A model generated the notes under the pieces. That model made no database searches. It worked only from the letters and a program-made list of their open reading frames with translations, and was not told the origin of the DNA. Positions 24,749-33,897 of a stretch of 64,000 nt of DNA are shown piece after piece (the stretch's first letter is position 1; each line of letters begins with the position of its first letter). The stretch is from assembly GCF_013401515.1 (NCBI RefSeq), contig NZ_CP058529.1:1674001-1738000 (forward strand), written 5' to 3'. The DNA comes from Halorarum halophilum. Its GTDB lineage: Archaea; Halobacteriota; Halobacteria; Halobacteriales; Haloferacaceae. The translations under genes were made by a program, and so were the position numbers.

Positions 24749-25923
24749 GCGAGCGACTCGAGGACGTACTCGAGGCCGCGTCGTTCCTGCTCGGGACGCT
24801 CCTCTACGCGCTCCTGGCTGTCCTCTCGCCGCTCTGGCCGCGCCGGGACGACCTCTGGGTGTTCGGCGCGCGCGGCGGCGCGGACTTCGTCGACAACGCG
24901 AAGTACCTGTTCACGTACGTGAACGCCGCCGAACCGGACGTTCGCGCCGTCTGGCTCACGAAGAACCCCGAGGTCGCCGCGTCGCTGCAGCGCGCCGGGT
25001 ACGAGGCGTACCGCGCCCGGTCGCTCCGGGGGGTGTGGCTGAACCTGCGGGCCGGCACGGCCTTCCTCACCCAGGGACTCAGGGACCTGAACCTGCCGTG
25101 TCTGGCGGGCGCGTTCGTCGTCCAGCTCTGGCACGGGGTCCCGCTGAAGACGATCGGGTGGGACGCCGAGATCGCGGAGCACACGCTGCCGGTCCGAGCC
25201 GCGCACGCGTTCCTCGCCGACTCGATCGACGTCGTCACGGTCACCGCCGAGGCGCTCCGAACCCCGTTCGCGACCGGGCTTCGGGTGCCCCCCGAGCGCA
25301 TCGCCGTCACCGGCTACCCGCGGCACGACGGGTTGCTCGGACGGCTTCCCGACATGGACGACGCCGGTGGGACGGACGCGAACCGGGGGATTCCGGAGGA
25401 CGCGTTCGTCTTCTACTACCTGCCGACGTTTCGCGGCGGCGACGGCGCGCCGCTCGACGAGCACCTCGACCTGGCGGCGCTCGACCGGACGATGTCGTCG
25501 ATCGACGCGCACCTCGTCGTGAAGTTCCACCCCGACGAGCCGATCGCGGTCGGGGAGACGCTCGATCGGGTCACCGTCGTCCCCGAATCGGTCGACGTCT
25601 ACCCGTTGCTCAAGCGCGCGGACGCGCTGCTGACCGACTACTCCTCGGTCCTGTTCGACTTCCTCCTCCTCGACCGGCCGGTCGCCTTCTACGCGTACGA
25701 CCTGGCGCACTACCGCGAGGACCGCGGCTTCTACTTCGACTACGACGAGGTTACTCCCGGCCCGGTCGCGACCGACCTCGAGGAACTGCGCGCGGCACTG
25801 CGGTCGATCCGCGACGGCGACGAGTTCGCGGCCGAACGCCGGGCGGTGCGAGACCACTTCCTGCGCGACCCCAAGCGGTGCTACTCCGCGGCGGTGGTCG
25901 AAGCGGTCCGGGAGCGGCGCTGA
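24739..25923 (+). CDS. CDP-glycerol glycerophosphotransferase (TagB/TagF) family protein
   Basis: A 394-aa GT-B-like enzyme starting at GTG, 10 nt inside the upstream gene. An N-terminal hydrophobic helix (AASFLLGTLLYALLAVLSPL) suggests membrane association. Family motifs are QLWHGVPLKTIGWDA (catalytic-region His), TGYPRHDGLL, VFYYLPTFRGGDGAP, VVKFHPDEP, and the nucleotide-end LTDYSSVLFDFLLLDRPVAFY. Relatives transfer glycerol-phosphate or ribitol-phosphate from CDP-activated donors to teichoic acid or capsule. In this archaeon it points to a polyol-phosphate surface polymer or decoration; donor and acceptor are unknown. Confidence 0.87.
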   Translation: MALSERLEDVLEAASFLLGTLLYALLAVLSPLWPRRDDLWVFGARGGADFVDNAKYLFTYVNAAEPDVRAVWLTKNPEVAASLQRAGYEAYRARSLRGVWLNLRAGTAFLTQGLRDLNLPCLAGAFVVQLWHGVPLKTIGWDAEIAEHTLPVRAAHAFLADSIDVVTVTAEALRTPFATGLRVPPERIAVTGYPRHDGLLGRLPDMDDAGGTDANRGIPEDAFVFYYLPTFRGGDGAPLDEHLDLAALDRTMSSIDAHLVVKFHPDEPIAVGETLDRVTVVPESVDVYPLLKRADALLTDYSSVLFDFLLLDRPVAFYAYDLAHYREDRGFYFDYDEVTPGPVATDLEELRAALRSIRDGDEFAAERRAVRDHFLRDPKRCYSAAVVEAVRERR

Positions 25924-25950
25924 CCGCCGGACTGGTCGGCGGTAAGCAAC

Positions 25951-25976
25951 CTTTAATAACCCGCTTGCTTAGCGGG
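25951..25976 (+). promoter_or_regulatory. TATA-like box and small hairpin ahead of the GDPD gene
   Basis: CTTTAATAAC (25951-25960) is followed at once by CCCGCT-TGCTT-AGCGGG (25960-25976). The box is about 55 nt from the ATG, so a short leader with a hairpin, or a terminator for the upstream gene followed by a promoter, are both possible. Confidence 0.35.
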
Positions 25977-26013
25977 CGAACGAGCCGCGGACGTCGTGCG
26001 GCACGAACTGTAG

Positions 26014-26919
26014 ATGACGAACGCGAACCCGGTACTGCCGCGGAACGACCGACGTGGGGAGCGTGGAGTGACCGTAATCGCGCACAGGGGGTTCGGCGGC
26101 CTGTACCCGGAGAACACGGTGGACGCCGTCGAGCGAGCGACCGTCGGGAGCGACGCCGCGGACGCCGTCGAGATCGACGTGATGCCGACCGCGGACGGCC
26201 GGGTCGTCGCCTTCCACGACGAGACGCCCGCCCGCGTGACCGGCGTTCCCGGCGACCTGGCGGACCGACCGATCTGGGAGACGCCGTACGACACACTCCG
26301 CGATCTCGACGTGCTCGGCACGGGACGGGGGATCCCGACGCTCCCGGCCGTCCTCGACGCCGTCCCGACCGACGTCCCCGTCAACATCGAGTTCAAGAAC
26401 CCCGGGAGCGCGGACGTCCGCTTCGCGGAGTGTCTCGGCGAGCGCGCGCTCGAACGCGCCCGGGAGCGATGGTCTCCGTTCGCCGAGCGCGTCCTCGACG
26501 CGGTCGACGTCACGGGGCACGACGTGCTCGTCTCCTCGTTCTGTGAGGGAGCGATCGCCGCGATCAAAGCGGTCGACCCGTCGGTCCCAGTCGCGAGCGT
26601 CGTCTGGGACTCGCTCGCCGACGGCCTGGCGATCGCCCGCCGGCACGACTGTGAGGCGCTCCACGTGCCCCGTACCGCCGTGCAGGGGACCTCTTTCTAC
26701 GGCGCGGACTATCACGTCGAGGGGTGGCGAGAGGGGGTCGACGTCGTCGCAGCGGCCCGGGGGGAGGGACGCGCCGTCCACGCGTGGACGGTCACGAACT
26801 GGCGGCAGGCCGCGGAACTCGCGGATGCCGGGGTGGACGCCATCATCGCGGACTACCCCGGCCTGCTGCGGTACGACCCGGGGCGGAGCGGCGTGAACGT
26901 CGCAGGGAGCGACGACTGA
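26014..26919 (+). CDS. Glycerophosphodiester phosphodiesterase
   Basis: A 301-aa GDPD-family TIM barrel. The signature is VIAHRGFGGLYPENTVDA (His-Arg, then Glu-Asn) followed by AVEIDVMPTADGRVVAFHDETPARVTG, with the metal Glu-x-Asp and catalytic His. Later come VNIEFKNPG, VLVSSFCEGAI and the end VHAWTVTNWRQAAELADAGVDAII. It cleaves glycerol-phosphodiesters, releasing glycerol phosphate. No signal peptide is visible. Its place between a TagB/F-like enzyme and a nucleotidyltransferase-HAD fusion suggests turnover or recycling of a glycerophosphate polymer or lipid head group. Confidence 0.9.
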   Translation: MTNANPVLPRNDRRGERGVTVIAHRGFGGLYPENTVDAVERATVGSDAADAVEIDVMPTADGRVVAFHDETPARVTGVPGDLADRPIWETPYDTLRDLDVLGTGRGIPTLPAVLDAVPTDVPVNIEFKNPGSADVRFAECLGERALERARERWSPFAERVLDAVDVTGHDVLVSSFCEGAIAAIKAVDPSVPVASVVWDSLADGLAIARRHDCEALHVPRTAVQGTSFYGADYHVEGWREGVDVVAAARGEGRAVHAWTVTNWRQAAELADAGVDAIIADYPGLLRYDPGRSGVNVAGSDD

Positions 26920-27077
26920 CCCGCCGGCCGGGGTGCGCGCGTGCTCGGGCTCGACGAAGTGGTGAGTAACCCATCGGCTTCTGGACGTCTTCGAGCGGGG
27001 GAACGGAGCGACCCGGACACCAAACGTTACTATAGAAGTCCCTACGTCTCCCGAGGTAGGGAACGTGATATAGAATA

Positions 27078-27106
27078 GCGCGAACGTACGTTCGGGTACG
27101 TCGCGC
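27078..27106. promoter_or_regulatory. Palindrome upstream of the NTase-HAD gene
   Basis: Contains the perfect 14-nt palindrome CGAACGTACGTTCG (27081-27094). Alternatively, GCGCGAACGTAC (27078-27089) pairs with GTACGTCGCGC (27096-27106) with one bulge. It lies about 50-75 nt ahead of the ATG and just upstream of a TATA-like CTTATCC, where an activator site or an upstream terminator would fit. Confidence 0.4.
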
Positions 27107-27153
27107 TTTCCAACCCCGCTCTTATCCGCTTGCGTGGCGGTCCGCATCGTACG

Positions 27154-28734
27154 ATGAAAGCAGTAATTCTCGCCGCTGGCGTTGGGTCTCGCCTCCGACC
27201 TATCACGCTGGACCGACCGAAGTGCTGCGTGACGGTCGACTCGGTTCCGATCCTGGAACGGCAACTGCGAGGGTACGCCGAGGCCGGCGTCGACGAGGTA
27301 CACGTGGTCGCGGGCTACCTGGCCGACCAGGTTCGAACGCTCGGCCGGGCGGTGGCGAGTGACCTGCCGGGCGTGACGGTCACCGTCCACGAGAACGAGA
27401 CGTACGCGAACACCGACAACATGTACTCGCTGTCCATCGTCCGCGAACAGGTCGGGGGCGAGCCGTTCCTCCTGAGCAACGGGGACGTCGCGTGCGACGA
27501 GGCGATCTTCAGCGAGCTCACCTCCCGGAGCGACGGGAGCGCTATCGCGTGCAACGCGTCGGTGTACGAGGAGGAGGCGATGAAGGTGACCGTGGACGAC
27601 GACCGGCTTGTCGACCACATCGCCAAGGACGTCCCGCGGAGCGAGGCGCACGCGACCTCGCTTGACGTGTATCGATTCTCCGCCTCGTGTTCGGCGCGAC
27701 TGTTCGAGGCGATCCGGCGACGGGTCGAGGTCGAGGGCGCGTACGACCACTGGACGGAGCTGGCCATCGACGACGTCGTCTCCCGCGACGGGCACGACGT
27801 CGAACCGGTCGACGTCGGGGACGTCCCGTGGGTCGAGGTGGACGACCTCGCGGACCTGCTCGCGGCCGACCGGTCGTTCGCGTCGATGGCGCCGCTCGCC
27901 ACGAAGGACGCGGTGTTCTTCGACCTCGACGGGACCGTCTACGTCGACGACGAACCCGTCGAGGGGGTGGCCGACCTCGTCGCCGACCTCCGGGCGGCGG
28001 GGACCGAGGTGTTCTTCCTCTCGAACAACTCGTCGAAGTGGAAGACGAACTACGCGGAGACGCTCACCGGGATGGGCATCCCCGCGGACGAGGACGAGGT
28101 GATCCTCTCGACGGACGCGGTGCTCGACTACCTCGACGACGAGGGCGTGACGTCGTCGTACGTCGTCGGCACGGAGGCGATGCGGGCGGCCGTCGAGCGG
28201 GCGGACGTCGATCCCGAGGCCGACGACCCGGAGGTCGTGGTGGTGGGCTTCGACACCGAACTCACGTACGAGAAGACGCGGCGCGCGACGCTGGCGATCC
28301 GGGACGGCGCGAGCTTCCTCCTCGCCCACCCCGACCTCGTCTGCCCGACGGGCGAGGGACTCGTCCCCGACTGTGGCTCCATCGGTGCGCTCGTCGAGAC
28401 GGCCGCCGGCCGCGAACCGGATCGGGTCTTCGGGAAGCCGAACCCGGAGATGGTACGGACCGCGATGGCGACGAGCGGGCTCGACCCCGACGACGTCGCC
28501 GTCGTCGGCGACCGGATCGGGACCGACATCGCGCTCGCCGAGGCGCTCGGCTGCGAGTCCGTCTGCGTGCTGACCGGCGACGCCGACCGCGCGTCGGTCG
28601 AGACCGCCAGCATCCGGCCGACGCTCGTCGTCGAGAACGTCGGCGAGTTGCGGCGGCCGGGCCTGCTCGTCGAGCACGACGGCACGCAGTCGGTTCCGTC
28701 CGAGGCGTCCGGCGCCTCCGGGGCGTCCCAGTAG
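27154..28734 (+). CDS. Nucleotidyltransferase - HAD-IIA phosphatase fusion
   Basis: A 526-aa two-domain protein. Residues 1-240 are a sugar/alditol-phosphate nucleotidyltransferase: VILAAGVGSRLRPITLDRPK (NTP loop with catalytic Arg and Lys), then LLSNGDVACDEAIF in place of the usual D-x-D, and a C-terminal YDHWTELAIDDV resembling LicC/GCT-like enzymes. Residues about 248-500 are HAD subclass IIA (NagD/glycerol-phosphatase type): VFFDLDGTVYVDDEPVEG, FLSNNSSKWKTNYAETL, FGKPNPEMV and VVGDRIGTDIALAEALG. The tail is Ser/Ala-rich. The likely role is making a CDP- or NDP-activated polyol for the neighbouring TagB/F-like transferase, with the HAD part trimming a phosphate. That role is inference. Confidence 0.85.
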   Translation: MKAVILAAGVGSRLRPITLDRPKCCVTVDSVPILERQLRGYAEAGVDEVHVVAGYLADQVRTLGRAVASDLPGVTVTVHENETYANTDNMYSLSIVREQVGGEPFLLSNGDVACDEAIFSELTSRSDGSAIACNASVYEEEAMKVTVDDDRLVDHIAKDVPRSEAHATSLDVYRFSASCSARLFEAIRRRVEVEGAYDHWTELAIDDVVSRDGHDVEPVDVGDVPWVEVDDLADLLAADRSFASMAPLATKDAVFFDLDGTVYVDDEPVEGVADLVADLRAAGTEVFFLSNNSSKWKTNYAETLTGMGIPADEDEVILSTDAVLDYLDDEGVTSSYVVGTEAMRAAVERADVDPEADDPEVVVVGFDTELTYEKTRRATLAIRDGASFLLAHPDLVCPTGEGLVPDCGSIGALVETAAGREPDRVFGKPNPEMVRTAMATSGLDPDDVAVVGDRIGTDIALAEALGCESVCVLTGDADRASVETASIRPTLVVENVGELRRPGLLVEHDGTQSVPSEASGASGASQ

Positions 28735-28831
28735 GGAACGAAGCGAGAACCGTCCGAGGTCGGCGCTCCGGAGGGAGACTACCGGACGGTACGGCGCGGT
28801 CCCCCCGAGCAAGCACGGCCGGAGATGGCGG

Positions 28832-28839
28832 GATTTAAG
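28832..28839 (+). promoter_or_regulatory. TATA-like box of sucCD
   Basis: GATTTAAG, 26-33 nt ahead of the sucC ATG: a strong match to the haloarchaeal basal element at leaderless distance. Confidence 0.6.
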
Positions 28840-28864
28840 CGCCTCCCGGCCGCGATTCTGCGTG

Positions 28865-30010
28865 ATGAAACTCCACGAGTATCAGGCGAAGGGGATCTTC
28901 GCCGACGCCGGGATCCCGGTACCCGACTCGCGGCTCGCGTCCAGCGTCGACGAGGTCATGGACGCGGTCGAGGACATCGGCTACCCGGCGGCCATCAAGG
29001 CGCAGGTGCACGTCGGCGGGCGCGGGAAGGCCGGCGGGATCAAGATCGCCACCAGCGACGAGGAGGCGCGGGAGGCCGCCGAGGACATCCTCGGCATGGA
29101 CCTGAAGGGGTACACGGTCGAGGAGGTGCTCGTCGAGGCCGGCGTCGACTTCGAGAACGAACTGTACGTCGGCATCACGATGGACCGCGGTGAGGGCGAG
29201 CCCGTCGCAATGGTCTCCACCCAGGGCGGGGTCGACATCGAGGAGGTGGCCGCCGAGACGCCGGAGGCCATCGCCCGGGAACACATCGACCCCGCGTTCG
29301 GCCTCCACCCGTACCAGGCCCGCAAGGTCGTCTACGAGGCGGGCATCGAGCGCGACGTGGCCGGCGACGTGGCCTCGATCGTCTCGACGCTGTACGACCT
29401 CTACGAGGAGCGCGACGCCGCGGACATCGAGATCAACCCCGTCATGGTCACCGCCGACCGCGAGGTCGTCGCTGCCGACGCGGTGATGAACATCGACGAG
29501 GACGCGCTGTTCCGACAGCCCGAACTCGCCGAGATGGAGGACGAGGCGGCCGAGGACGACCTCGAGGCGAAGGCGAACGACTACGGTTTCGACTACGTCC
29601 GGCTCTCGGGCAACGTCGGCATCATCGGCAACGGCGCGGGCCTCGTGATGACGACGCTCGACCTCGTGGACCACTACGGCGGGTCGCCCGCCAACTTCCT
29701 CGACATCGGCGGCGGCGCCAAGGCCGAGCGCGTGACGAACGCGCTCGATATGGTGTTCTCCGACGAGAACGTCGATGCGGTCGTCTTCAACATCTTCGGG
29801 GGCATCACCCGCGGCGACGAGGTGGCGAAGGGCATCAACGAGGCGCTCGAACAGTTCGACGAGATCCCCAAGCAGGTCGTCGTCCGCCTCGCGGGCACGA
29901 ACGCCGAGGAGGGGATGGAGATCCTGAACACCGACCTGGTGCAGGTCGAATCGACGCTGGAGGACGCCGTCCAGCGTGCGGTCGCGAACGCGAAGGAGGT
30001 CAACCAATGA
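28865..30010 (+). CDS. sucC: Succinate--CoA ligase (ADP-forming) subunit beta
   Basis: A 381-aa TCA-cycle enzyme subunit. It opens [20 protein letters not shown], then the ATP-grasp [40 protein letters not shown] (metal-binding Glu/Asn-Asp), [13 protein letters not shown], and [18 protein letters not shown] at the CoA/phosphate interface. It binds nucleotide and succinate. The ATG after GTG is taken because it gives the universal MKLHEYQAK start and a leaderless mRNA. It overlaps sucD by 4 nt (ATGA). Confidence 0.97.
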   Translation: MKLHEYQAKGIFADAGIPVPDSRLASSVDEVMDAVEDIGYPAAIKAQVHVGGRGKAGGIKIATSDEEAREAAEDILGMDLKGYTVEEVLVEAGVDFENELYVGITMDRGEGEPVAMVSTQGGVDIEEVAAETPEAIAREHIDPAFGLHPYQARKVVYEAGIERDVAGDVASIVSTLYDLYEERDAADIEINPVMVTADREVVAADAVMNIDEDALFRQPELAEMEDEAAEDDLEAKANDYGFDYVRLSGNVGIIGNGAGLVMTTLDLVDHYGGSPANFLDIGGGAKAERVTNALDMVFSDENVDAVVFNIFGGITRGDEVAKGINEALEQFDEIPKQVVVRLAGTNAEEGMEILNTDLVQVESTLEDAVQRAVANAKEVNQ

Positions 30011-30876
30011 GCGTATTCGTCGACGACGACACCCGCGTGGTGGTGCAGGGCATCACCGGCGGGGAAGGGAAGTTCCACACCGAACAGATGCTCGACTACG
30101 GCACGAACGTGGTCGCGGGCGCGGTGCCCGGAAAGGGCGGCCAGGAGGTCGCCGGCGTCCCGGTGTACGACACCGTCACGGAGGCCGCGCGCGAGGAGGA
30201 CGCCGACGCCTCGGTCGTGTTCGTCCCGCCGGCGTTCGCCGGGGACGCCATCTTCGAGGCGCTCGACTCGCCGCTCGACCTCGTCGTCGCCATCACCGAG
30301 GGCATCCCGACCCAGGACATGGCGAAGGTGAACAAGCGGCTCTCGGAGGTCGACACCCGACTGCTCGGGCCGAACTGCCCGGGCATCATCACGCCCGGCG
30401 AGTCGAAGCTCGGCATCCTGCCGGGCAACATCTTCGAGTCGGGCGACGTCGGCCTCGTCTCCCGTTCGGGCACGCTGACCTACCAGGTCGTCTCGAACCT
30501 CACCGAGCGCGGCATCGGCCAGACGACCGCCATCGGCATCGGCGGCGACCCCATCATCGGGACGTCGTTCGTCGACGCGCTGGAGGCGTTCGAGGCCGAC
30601 AAGGACACCGAGGCGGTCGTGATGTGCGGCGAGATCGGCGGCGAGGACGAGGAGCAGGCCGCCCGGTACATCGCGGAGAACATGGACACGCCCGTCGCGG
30701 GCTTCATCGCCGGGCGGACCGCGCCGCCGGGCAAGCGCATGGGCCACGCTGGCGCCATCGTCTCTGGGAGCGGGACCGGGACGGCGGAGTCGAAGATCGA
30801 CGCCCTCAACGACGCCGGGGTCCCGGTCGGTGACACCCCGAACGAGGTCGCCGACTACATCGAGGACTACCTGTAG
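30007..30876 (+). CDS. sucD: Succinate--CoA ligase subunit alpha
   Basis: A 289-aa CoA-binding subunit. It has [21 protein letters not shown] (Rossmann CoA site), [58 protein letters not shown] and [19 protein letters not shown], whose His is the phosphorylated residue. With SucC it interconverts succinyl-CoA and succinate with ATP synthesis. Its start codon overlaps the sucC stop, so the two are translationally coupled. Confidence 0.97.
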   Translation: MSVFVDDDTRVVVQGITGGEGKFHTEQMLDYGTNVVAGAVPGKGGQEVAGVPVYDTVTEAAREEDADASVVFVPPAFAGDAIFEALDSPLDLVVAITEGIPTQDMAKVNKRLSEVDTRLLGPNCPGIITPGESKLGILPGNIFESGDVGLVSRSGTLTYQVVSNLTERGIGQTTAIGIGGDPIIGTSFVDALEAFEADKDTEAVVMCGEIGGEDEEQAARYIAENMDTPVAGFIAGRTAPPGKRMGHAGAIVSGSGTGTAESKIDALNDAGVPVGDTPNEVADYIEDYL

Positions 30877-31381
30877 GAGCGATTAGTTCGGGTTCTGGGC
30901 TATTCTCCTGCTTCTCTCGTTTCGGAACCCTCGTCTCATTGATCGTCTACGGAACCACCGACAACACTCCCTCGAAAGCCCCCGGCTTCTGCGCTCCCGC
31001 GGCTCGCTGCGCTCCTCACCTCACTCGCTCCGCTCGTTCGGCTACGGTGCTTGCTTCGCCGGGGTTCGCGCAGAAGCCGGCCCCTTTCAGTCCCACCCAG
31101 AGGGACGGTCTGGCGAGCGTCGTGGATGTCCCCACGCCTCCCCGGCGGGCGCGGCTCCCGGCCCTTCGGGCCGCTCGCTGTGCGCCCGCCGCATCCCCCC
31201 GACCGTCCGCCGGAAAAACGACTAGGGACTACCGACGGCGTGCGCATTCGGTAGTCAGGGTCGCACCGCTCGGCTGGATAACCGGAAGGGTGGGAATGGA
31301 AGGGGCCGCGGGGGCTTCCTATGTAGCCGTTCCTAGAGTAACCTGAACGAAGCCGACGAAACCGAATCGGTCGAGTCGGAA
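30877..31381. other. Spacer after sucCD with repeat copy B
   Basis: About 500 nt without a credible gene, dominated by the composite hairpin repeat. It lies between the end of sucD and the 3' end of a convergent regulator gene. T-rich tracts just after the sucD stop (TATTCTCCTGCTTCTC) may serve in termination. Confidence 0.6.
30974..31256. repeat. Composite hairpin repeat, copy B
   Basis: The same order of parts as copy A: GAAAG (30974-30978), a 13-bp inverted repeat (30982-30994 / 31068-31080), loop element GGTGCTTG (31046-31053), tail CCCCTTTCAGTCCCACCC (31081-31098) and the downstream hairpin GACTACCG (31227-31234) / CGGTAGTC (31249-31256), again with a 14-nt loop. The main arms differ in sequence from copy A but stay fully complementary, which indicates selection for structure. 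The space between the two hairpins is about 100 nt longer than in copy A. Confidence 0.75.
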
Positions 31382-32032
31382 TCAGTCCTCCAGATCGAAC
31401 GACTCGTACACCAGCGCCTCCGTCCCGCGCCGGATCCGCTCCGAGGCGGCCTGCCGGGAGACGCCGAGCGACTCGGCCACGTCGCCCAGGCCCGCGTCCC
31501 GGGGGACCGCGAAGAAGCCGAGTTCGGCGGCCCGTCGGAGCGCCTCGCACTGCTTGTCAGAGACGTCGACCGGACCCTCGTCCTCGTCCGCGCCCTCGTA
31601 CAGCCTGCGGAGCGTGACGTCCATCCCCTTCTCCCGGCAGGCCTCGAAGTAGCTGCACATCGTGTCCCGGTCCGGGAACCGCGTCCGCACGTCCAGCCCC
31701 TCGACCGTCTCCGAGAAGCCGAGCCGCGAGACGCCGAACCGGAGGTCCGTCGGGTAGAGGACCACCGACGCCTCGGCGTCGACGTCGAGGCGGTAGAACC
31801 GCCGGTCGCACAGCGATTCGACGCGCTCCCAGCGGTCGACCGTCGGGTCGTCGTCCATCGCGGACTCGAACCGCTCGAAGGCCTCCCCCTCGGCCCAGAA
31901 GAACACCGTCGGCGCGGTCGGATCGTTGGCCAGCAACTGCTCGGCCCACAGGGAGAACCCCGGCGCGCGGTCGAGCGACGCCGAGAGGGGGATGTCCGGG
32001 TGCGAGAGGCGGAACTCCGCTACGAGGCTCAC
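31382..32032 (-). CDS. Bat-type HTH-10 transcriptional regulator
   Basis: A 216-aa haloarchaeal regulator. The N-terminal part, SLVAEFRLSHPDIPLSASLD, is the typical opening of Bat-like proteins. The middle is a GAF-like/DUF sensor region (RRFYRLDVDAEASVVLYP). The C-terminal HTH-10 domain shows LRRAAELGFFAVPRDAGLGD and ESLGVSRQAASERIRRG. The ligand and targets are unknown. GTG was taken as start because it fits the family opening; an ATG 60 nt upstream would add a Cys/Arg-rich extension. It converges with sucCD across the repeat. Confidence 0.82.
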   Translation of the reverse strand: MSLVAEFRLSHPDIPLSASLDRAPGFSLWAEQLLANDPTAPTVFFWAEGEAFERFESAMDDDPTVDRWERVESLCDRRFYRLDVDAEASVVLYPTDLRFGVSRLGFSETVEGLDVRTRFPDRDTMCSYFEACREKGMDVTLRRLYEGADEDEGPVDVSDKQCEALRRAAELGFFAVPRDAGLGDVAESLGVSRQAASERIRRGTEALVYESFDLED

Positions 32033-32638
32033 ATCCGAGCGACACCGCTCGGGGGTAAAACTGGTTCGGTGGAATGATACAAAAGCGGACAAGGGGGGAG
32101 AGTCCGCTGTCAGAGGCGTTCACGTGTGGGGCACCCACTCGTGAACATCTTCCCGTTTGACGACGGATACCGTAAATCTGCCGTCTTTATTCCGACCAAC
32201 CGGCTCGAAACCGAAGCGCGACGACCGTGGACGCGAAGCCATCCCCCCCTGCTGCCCGTCGAAGCTAAGTGGACGCCGGCCGGCAGGGGAACCGACGCGA
32301 CGCCCGGAATTCCGCCCGTTCGACCCCTCGAGTGGCCGAGTCCCCGTCGCTCGACGCTGCACGCGTCCTGTCGTGCTCGTGACTGTCTCGACGGCCGACT
32401 GGTCGGGCGAGAACCAGTACCTCTTCGAACACCTGTCTGAAAAGCGTAGATTTCGGCCTGCCGGAACCGTTCAGTGCTCGGCAATGACCGAGTTCGTTCC
32501 TCGATCCCGACCGGTTTCAGAACTGACGATCGCCCCGCAGTGTGCCAACGATCCCCGTTCTCGAACGACGGACTCTTTTCCCACCCTTCTGAATAGTCGA
32601 GCGACCACGGCGTCTGTCGGCGTCGTGAGACGATACCC
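32033..32638. other. Spacer upstream of the PGF-CTERM gene
   Basis: About 600 nt. The part near the HTH-10 gene holds its likely promoter (ATGATACAAAAG on the + strand, read in reverse). On the minus strand a short frame ending at 32120 (about 40 codons from an ATG, with FTVSVVKREDVHEW) looks faintly protein-like but has no other support. The rest shows no gene, repeat or RNA that I recognise. Confidence 0.45.
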
Positions 32639-33265
32639 ATGAACGGACGCACACTCATCTCCGCTGTCGTACTGCTCTCCACCGTCGCCGGCCTCGCCCT
32701 GGCCGGCCCAGTCGCCGCCCAGGAGACGACGGGGACGGAGAACGGGACCGCGAGCGGGACGGCGAACGTCGAATACGAGGACCAGGAGATCGCCAGTTCG
32801 GTGACCGTCTCCGAAGCCACCCTCCCCGAGGGCGGGTTCGTCGCGGTGTACAACGAGTCCGGCGGGTACGTAGGCAGCAGCGACTACCTGGACGCCGGCA
32901 CGCACGAGAACGTCACCGTCGAACTCGAACGCGAGTTCGCGCGCGACCAGGTCTCCTACGCCCAGGCGTACACGGACGACGGCGACGAGTCCTTCGCAGT
33001 CGGGAACGAGACCACGTACCGGACCGAGACGAACGCCACCGTGAGCGACAGCGCGTACCTCACCTCGGGCGACTCCTCGCGCACCGCCACGGGCACGTCC
33101 ACCGCGACGACCACCGACGGTGCCGGCGAGACGACGACGAGCCTCGACGACTCGAACGCCGAGGAGGACGGCGAGACCGACGAGACCGAGACGTCGGTGC
33201 CCGGCTTCACGGCCGCGCTCGCGCTCGTCGCCATCCTCGGCGCCGCGCTCCTCGCGCGCCGGTAA
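32639..33265 (+). CDS. Secreted surface protein with PGF-CTERM anchor
   Basis: A 208-aa exported protein. It has a Sec-type signal (MNGRTLISAVVLLSTVAGLALA, cleavage near VAAQE) and a beta-rich domain of about residues 42-140 (SSVTVSEATLPEGGFVAVYN, TVELEREFARDQVSYAQAY) resembling DUF7282. A Thr/Ser/Gly/Asp-rich linker and a terminal PGF-CTERM tripartite signal follow (PGF, hydrophobic helix ALALVAILGAALL, basic ARR). Such tails are processed by archaeosortase ArtA and lipid-anchored. The ligand is unknown. The Thr-rich region is a candidate for O-glycosylation. Confidence 0.85.
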   Translation: MNGRTLISAVVLLSTVAGLALAGPVAAQETTGTENGTASGTANVEYEDQEIASSVTVSEATLPEGGFVAVYNESGGYVGSSDYLDAGTHENVTVELEREFARDQVSYAQAYTDDGDESFAVGNETTYRTETNATVSDSAYLTSGDSSRTATGTSTATTTDGAGETTTSLDDSNAEEDGETDETETSVPGFTAALALVAILGAALLARR

Positions 33266-33345
33266 GCGACCGTCGATCACCCGTTCCCGTTTTCCGACAA
33301 CCCGGAGTCGCGGCACTCAAACCGCCGGGTCGCGAAGTACGCGGC

Positions 33346-33897
33346 GTGACCGACGACGAGTGGGCCGCGCAGGTGCGCGCCAACCGCGCCGAGAAGGACG
33401 AGTTCTTCGCCGAGCACCGGCAGTCGCCGCTCCCGCCCGAGGAGCGGGAGTCGTTCGACGGCCTGGACTACTTCCCGCCGGACCCGGCGTACCGGGTGAC
33501 CGCGACCGCGACCGTCCACGAGGACCCCGACCCGGTCGAACTGACGGTTCGGAACGGCGAGGCGGTCAGGTACGAGCGGACCGTCACGTTCTCGTTCGCC
33601 CTGCCGCGGGACGACGGCGAGCCCGAGGAATCGACCCTGGCCGGGTACCGACAGCCGGGGGACGAGGCCCTGTTCGTCCCGTTCCGCGACAAGACCACCG
33701 GGCAGGAGACGTACGACGGCGGGCGGTACATGGATCTCCACCCGGACGGCGAACTCGCCGACGGCGACGAGGTCGTCCTCGACTTCAACCTCGCGTACAC
33801 CCCCTTCTGTGCGTTTGCGGACGCGTTCGCCTGTCCGCTCGCACCCTCGGAGAACTGGCTCGACACCGCCGTCCGAGCCGGCGAGCGGGCCCCCTGA
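33346..33897 (+). CDS. DUF1684 protein
   Basis: A 183-aa soluble protein starting at GTG. The family hallmarks are near the C-terminus: LFVPFRDKTTGQETYDGGRY, then DLHPDGELADGDEVVLDFNL, and AYTPFCAFADAFACPLAPSE with N-W-L following, i.e. the F-D/R-T-x-G-x-x-T-Y...DFN-x-AY-x-P-x-C...CP-x-P-x-EN pattern. The N-terminal EWAAQVRANRAEKDEFF is the usual helical start. Its function is unknown. A small membrane protein lies 83 nt downstream on the same strand. Confidence 0.87.
   Translation: MTDDEWAAQVRANRAEKDEFFAEHRQSPLPPEERESFDGLDYFPPDPAYRVTATATVHEDPDPVELTVRNGEAVRYERTVTFSFALPRDDGEPEESTLAGYRQPGDEALFVPFRDKTTGQETYDGGRYMDLHPDGELADGDEVVLDFNLAYTPFCAFADAFACPLAPSENWLDTAVRAGERAP

Noticed and set aside
25969-28812. 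947-codon minus-strand frame opposite GDPD and the NTase-HAD gene
   Set aside because: Val/Arg/Asp-rich mirror of two strongly supported plus-strand genes; a common artefact of high-GC haloarchaeal codon use.
32120-32239. About 40-codon minus-strand ORF with FTVSVVKREDVHEW
   Set aside because: Slightly protein-like but too short, no promoter or neighbour support; kept only as a remark on the spacer.
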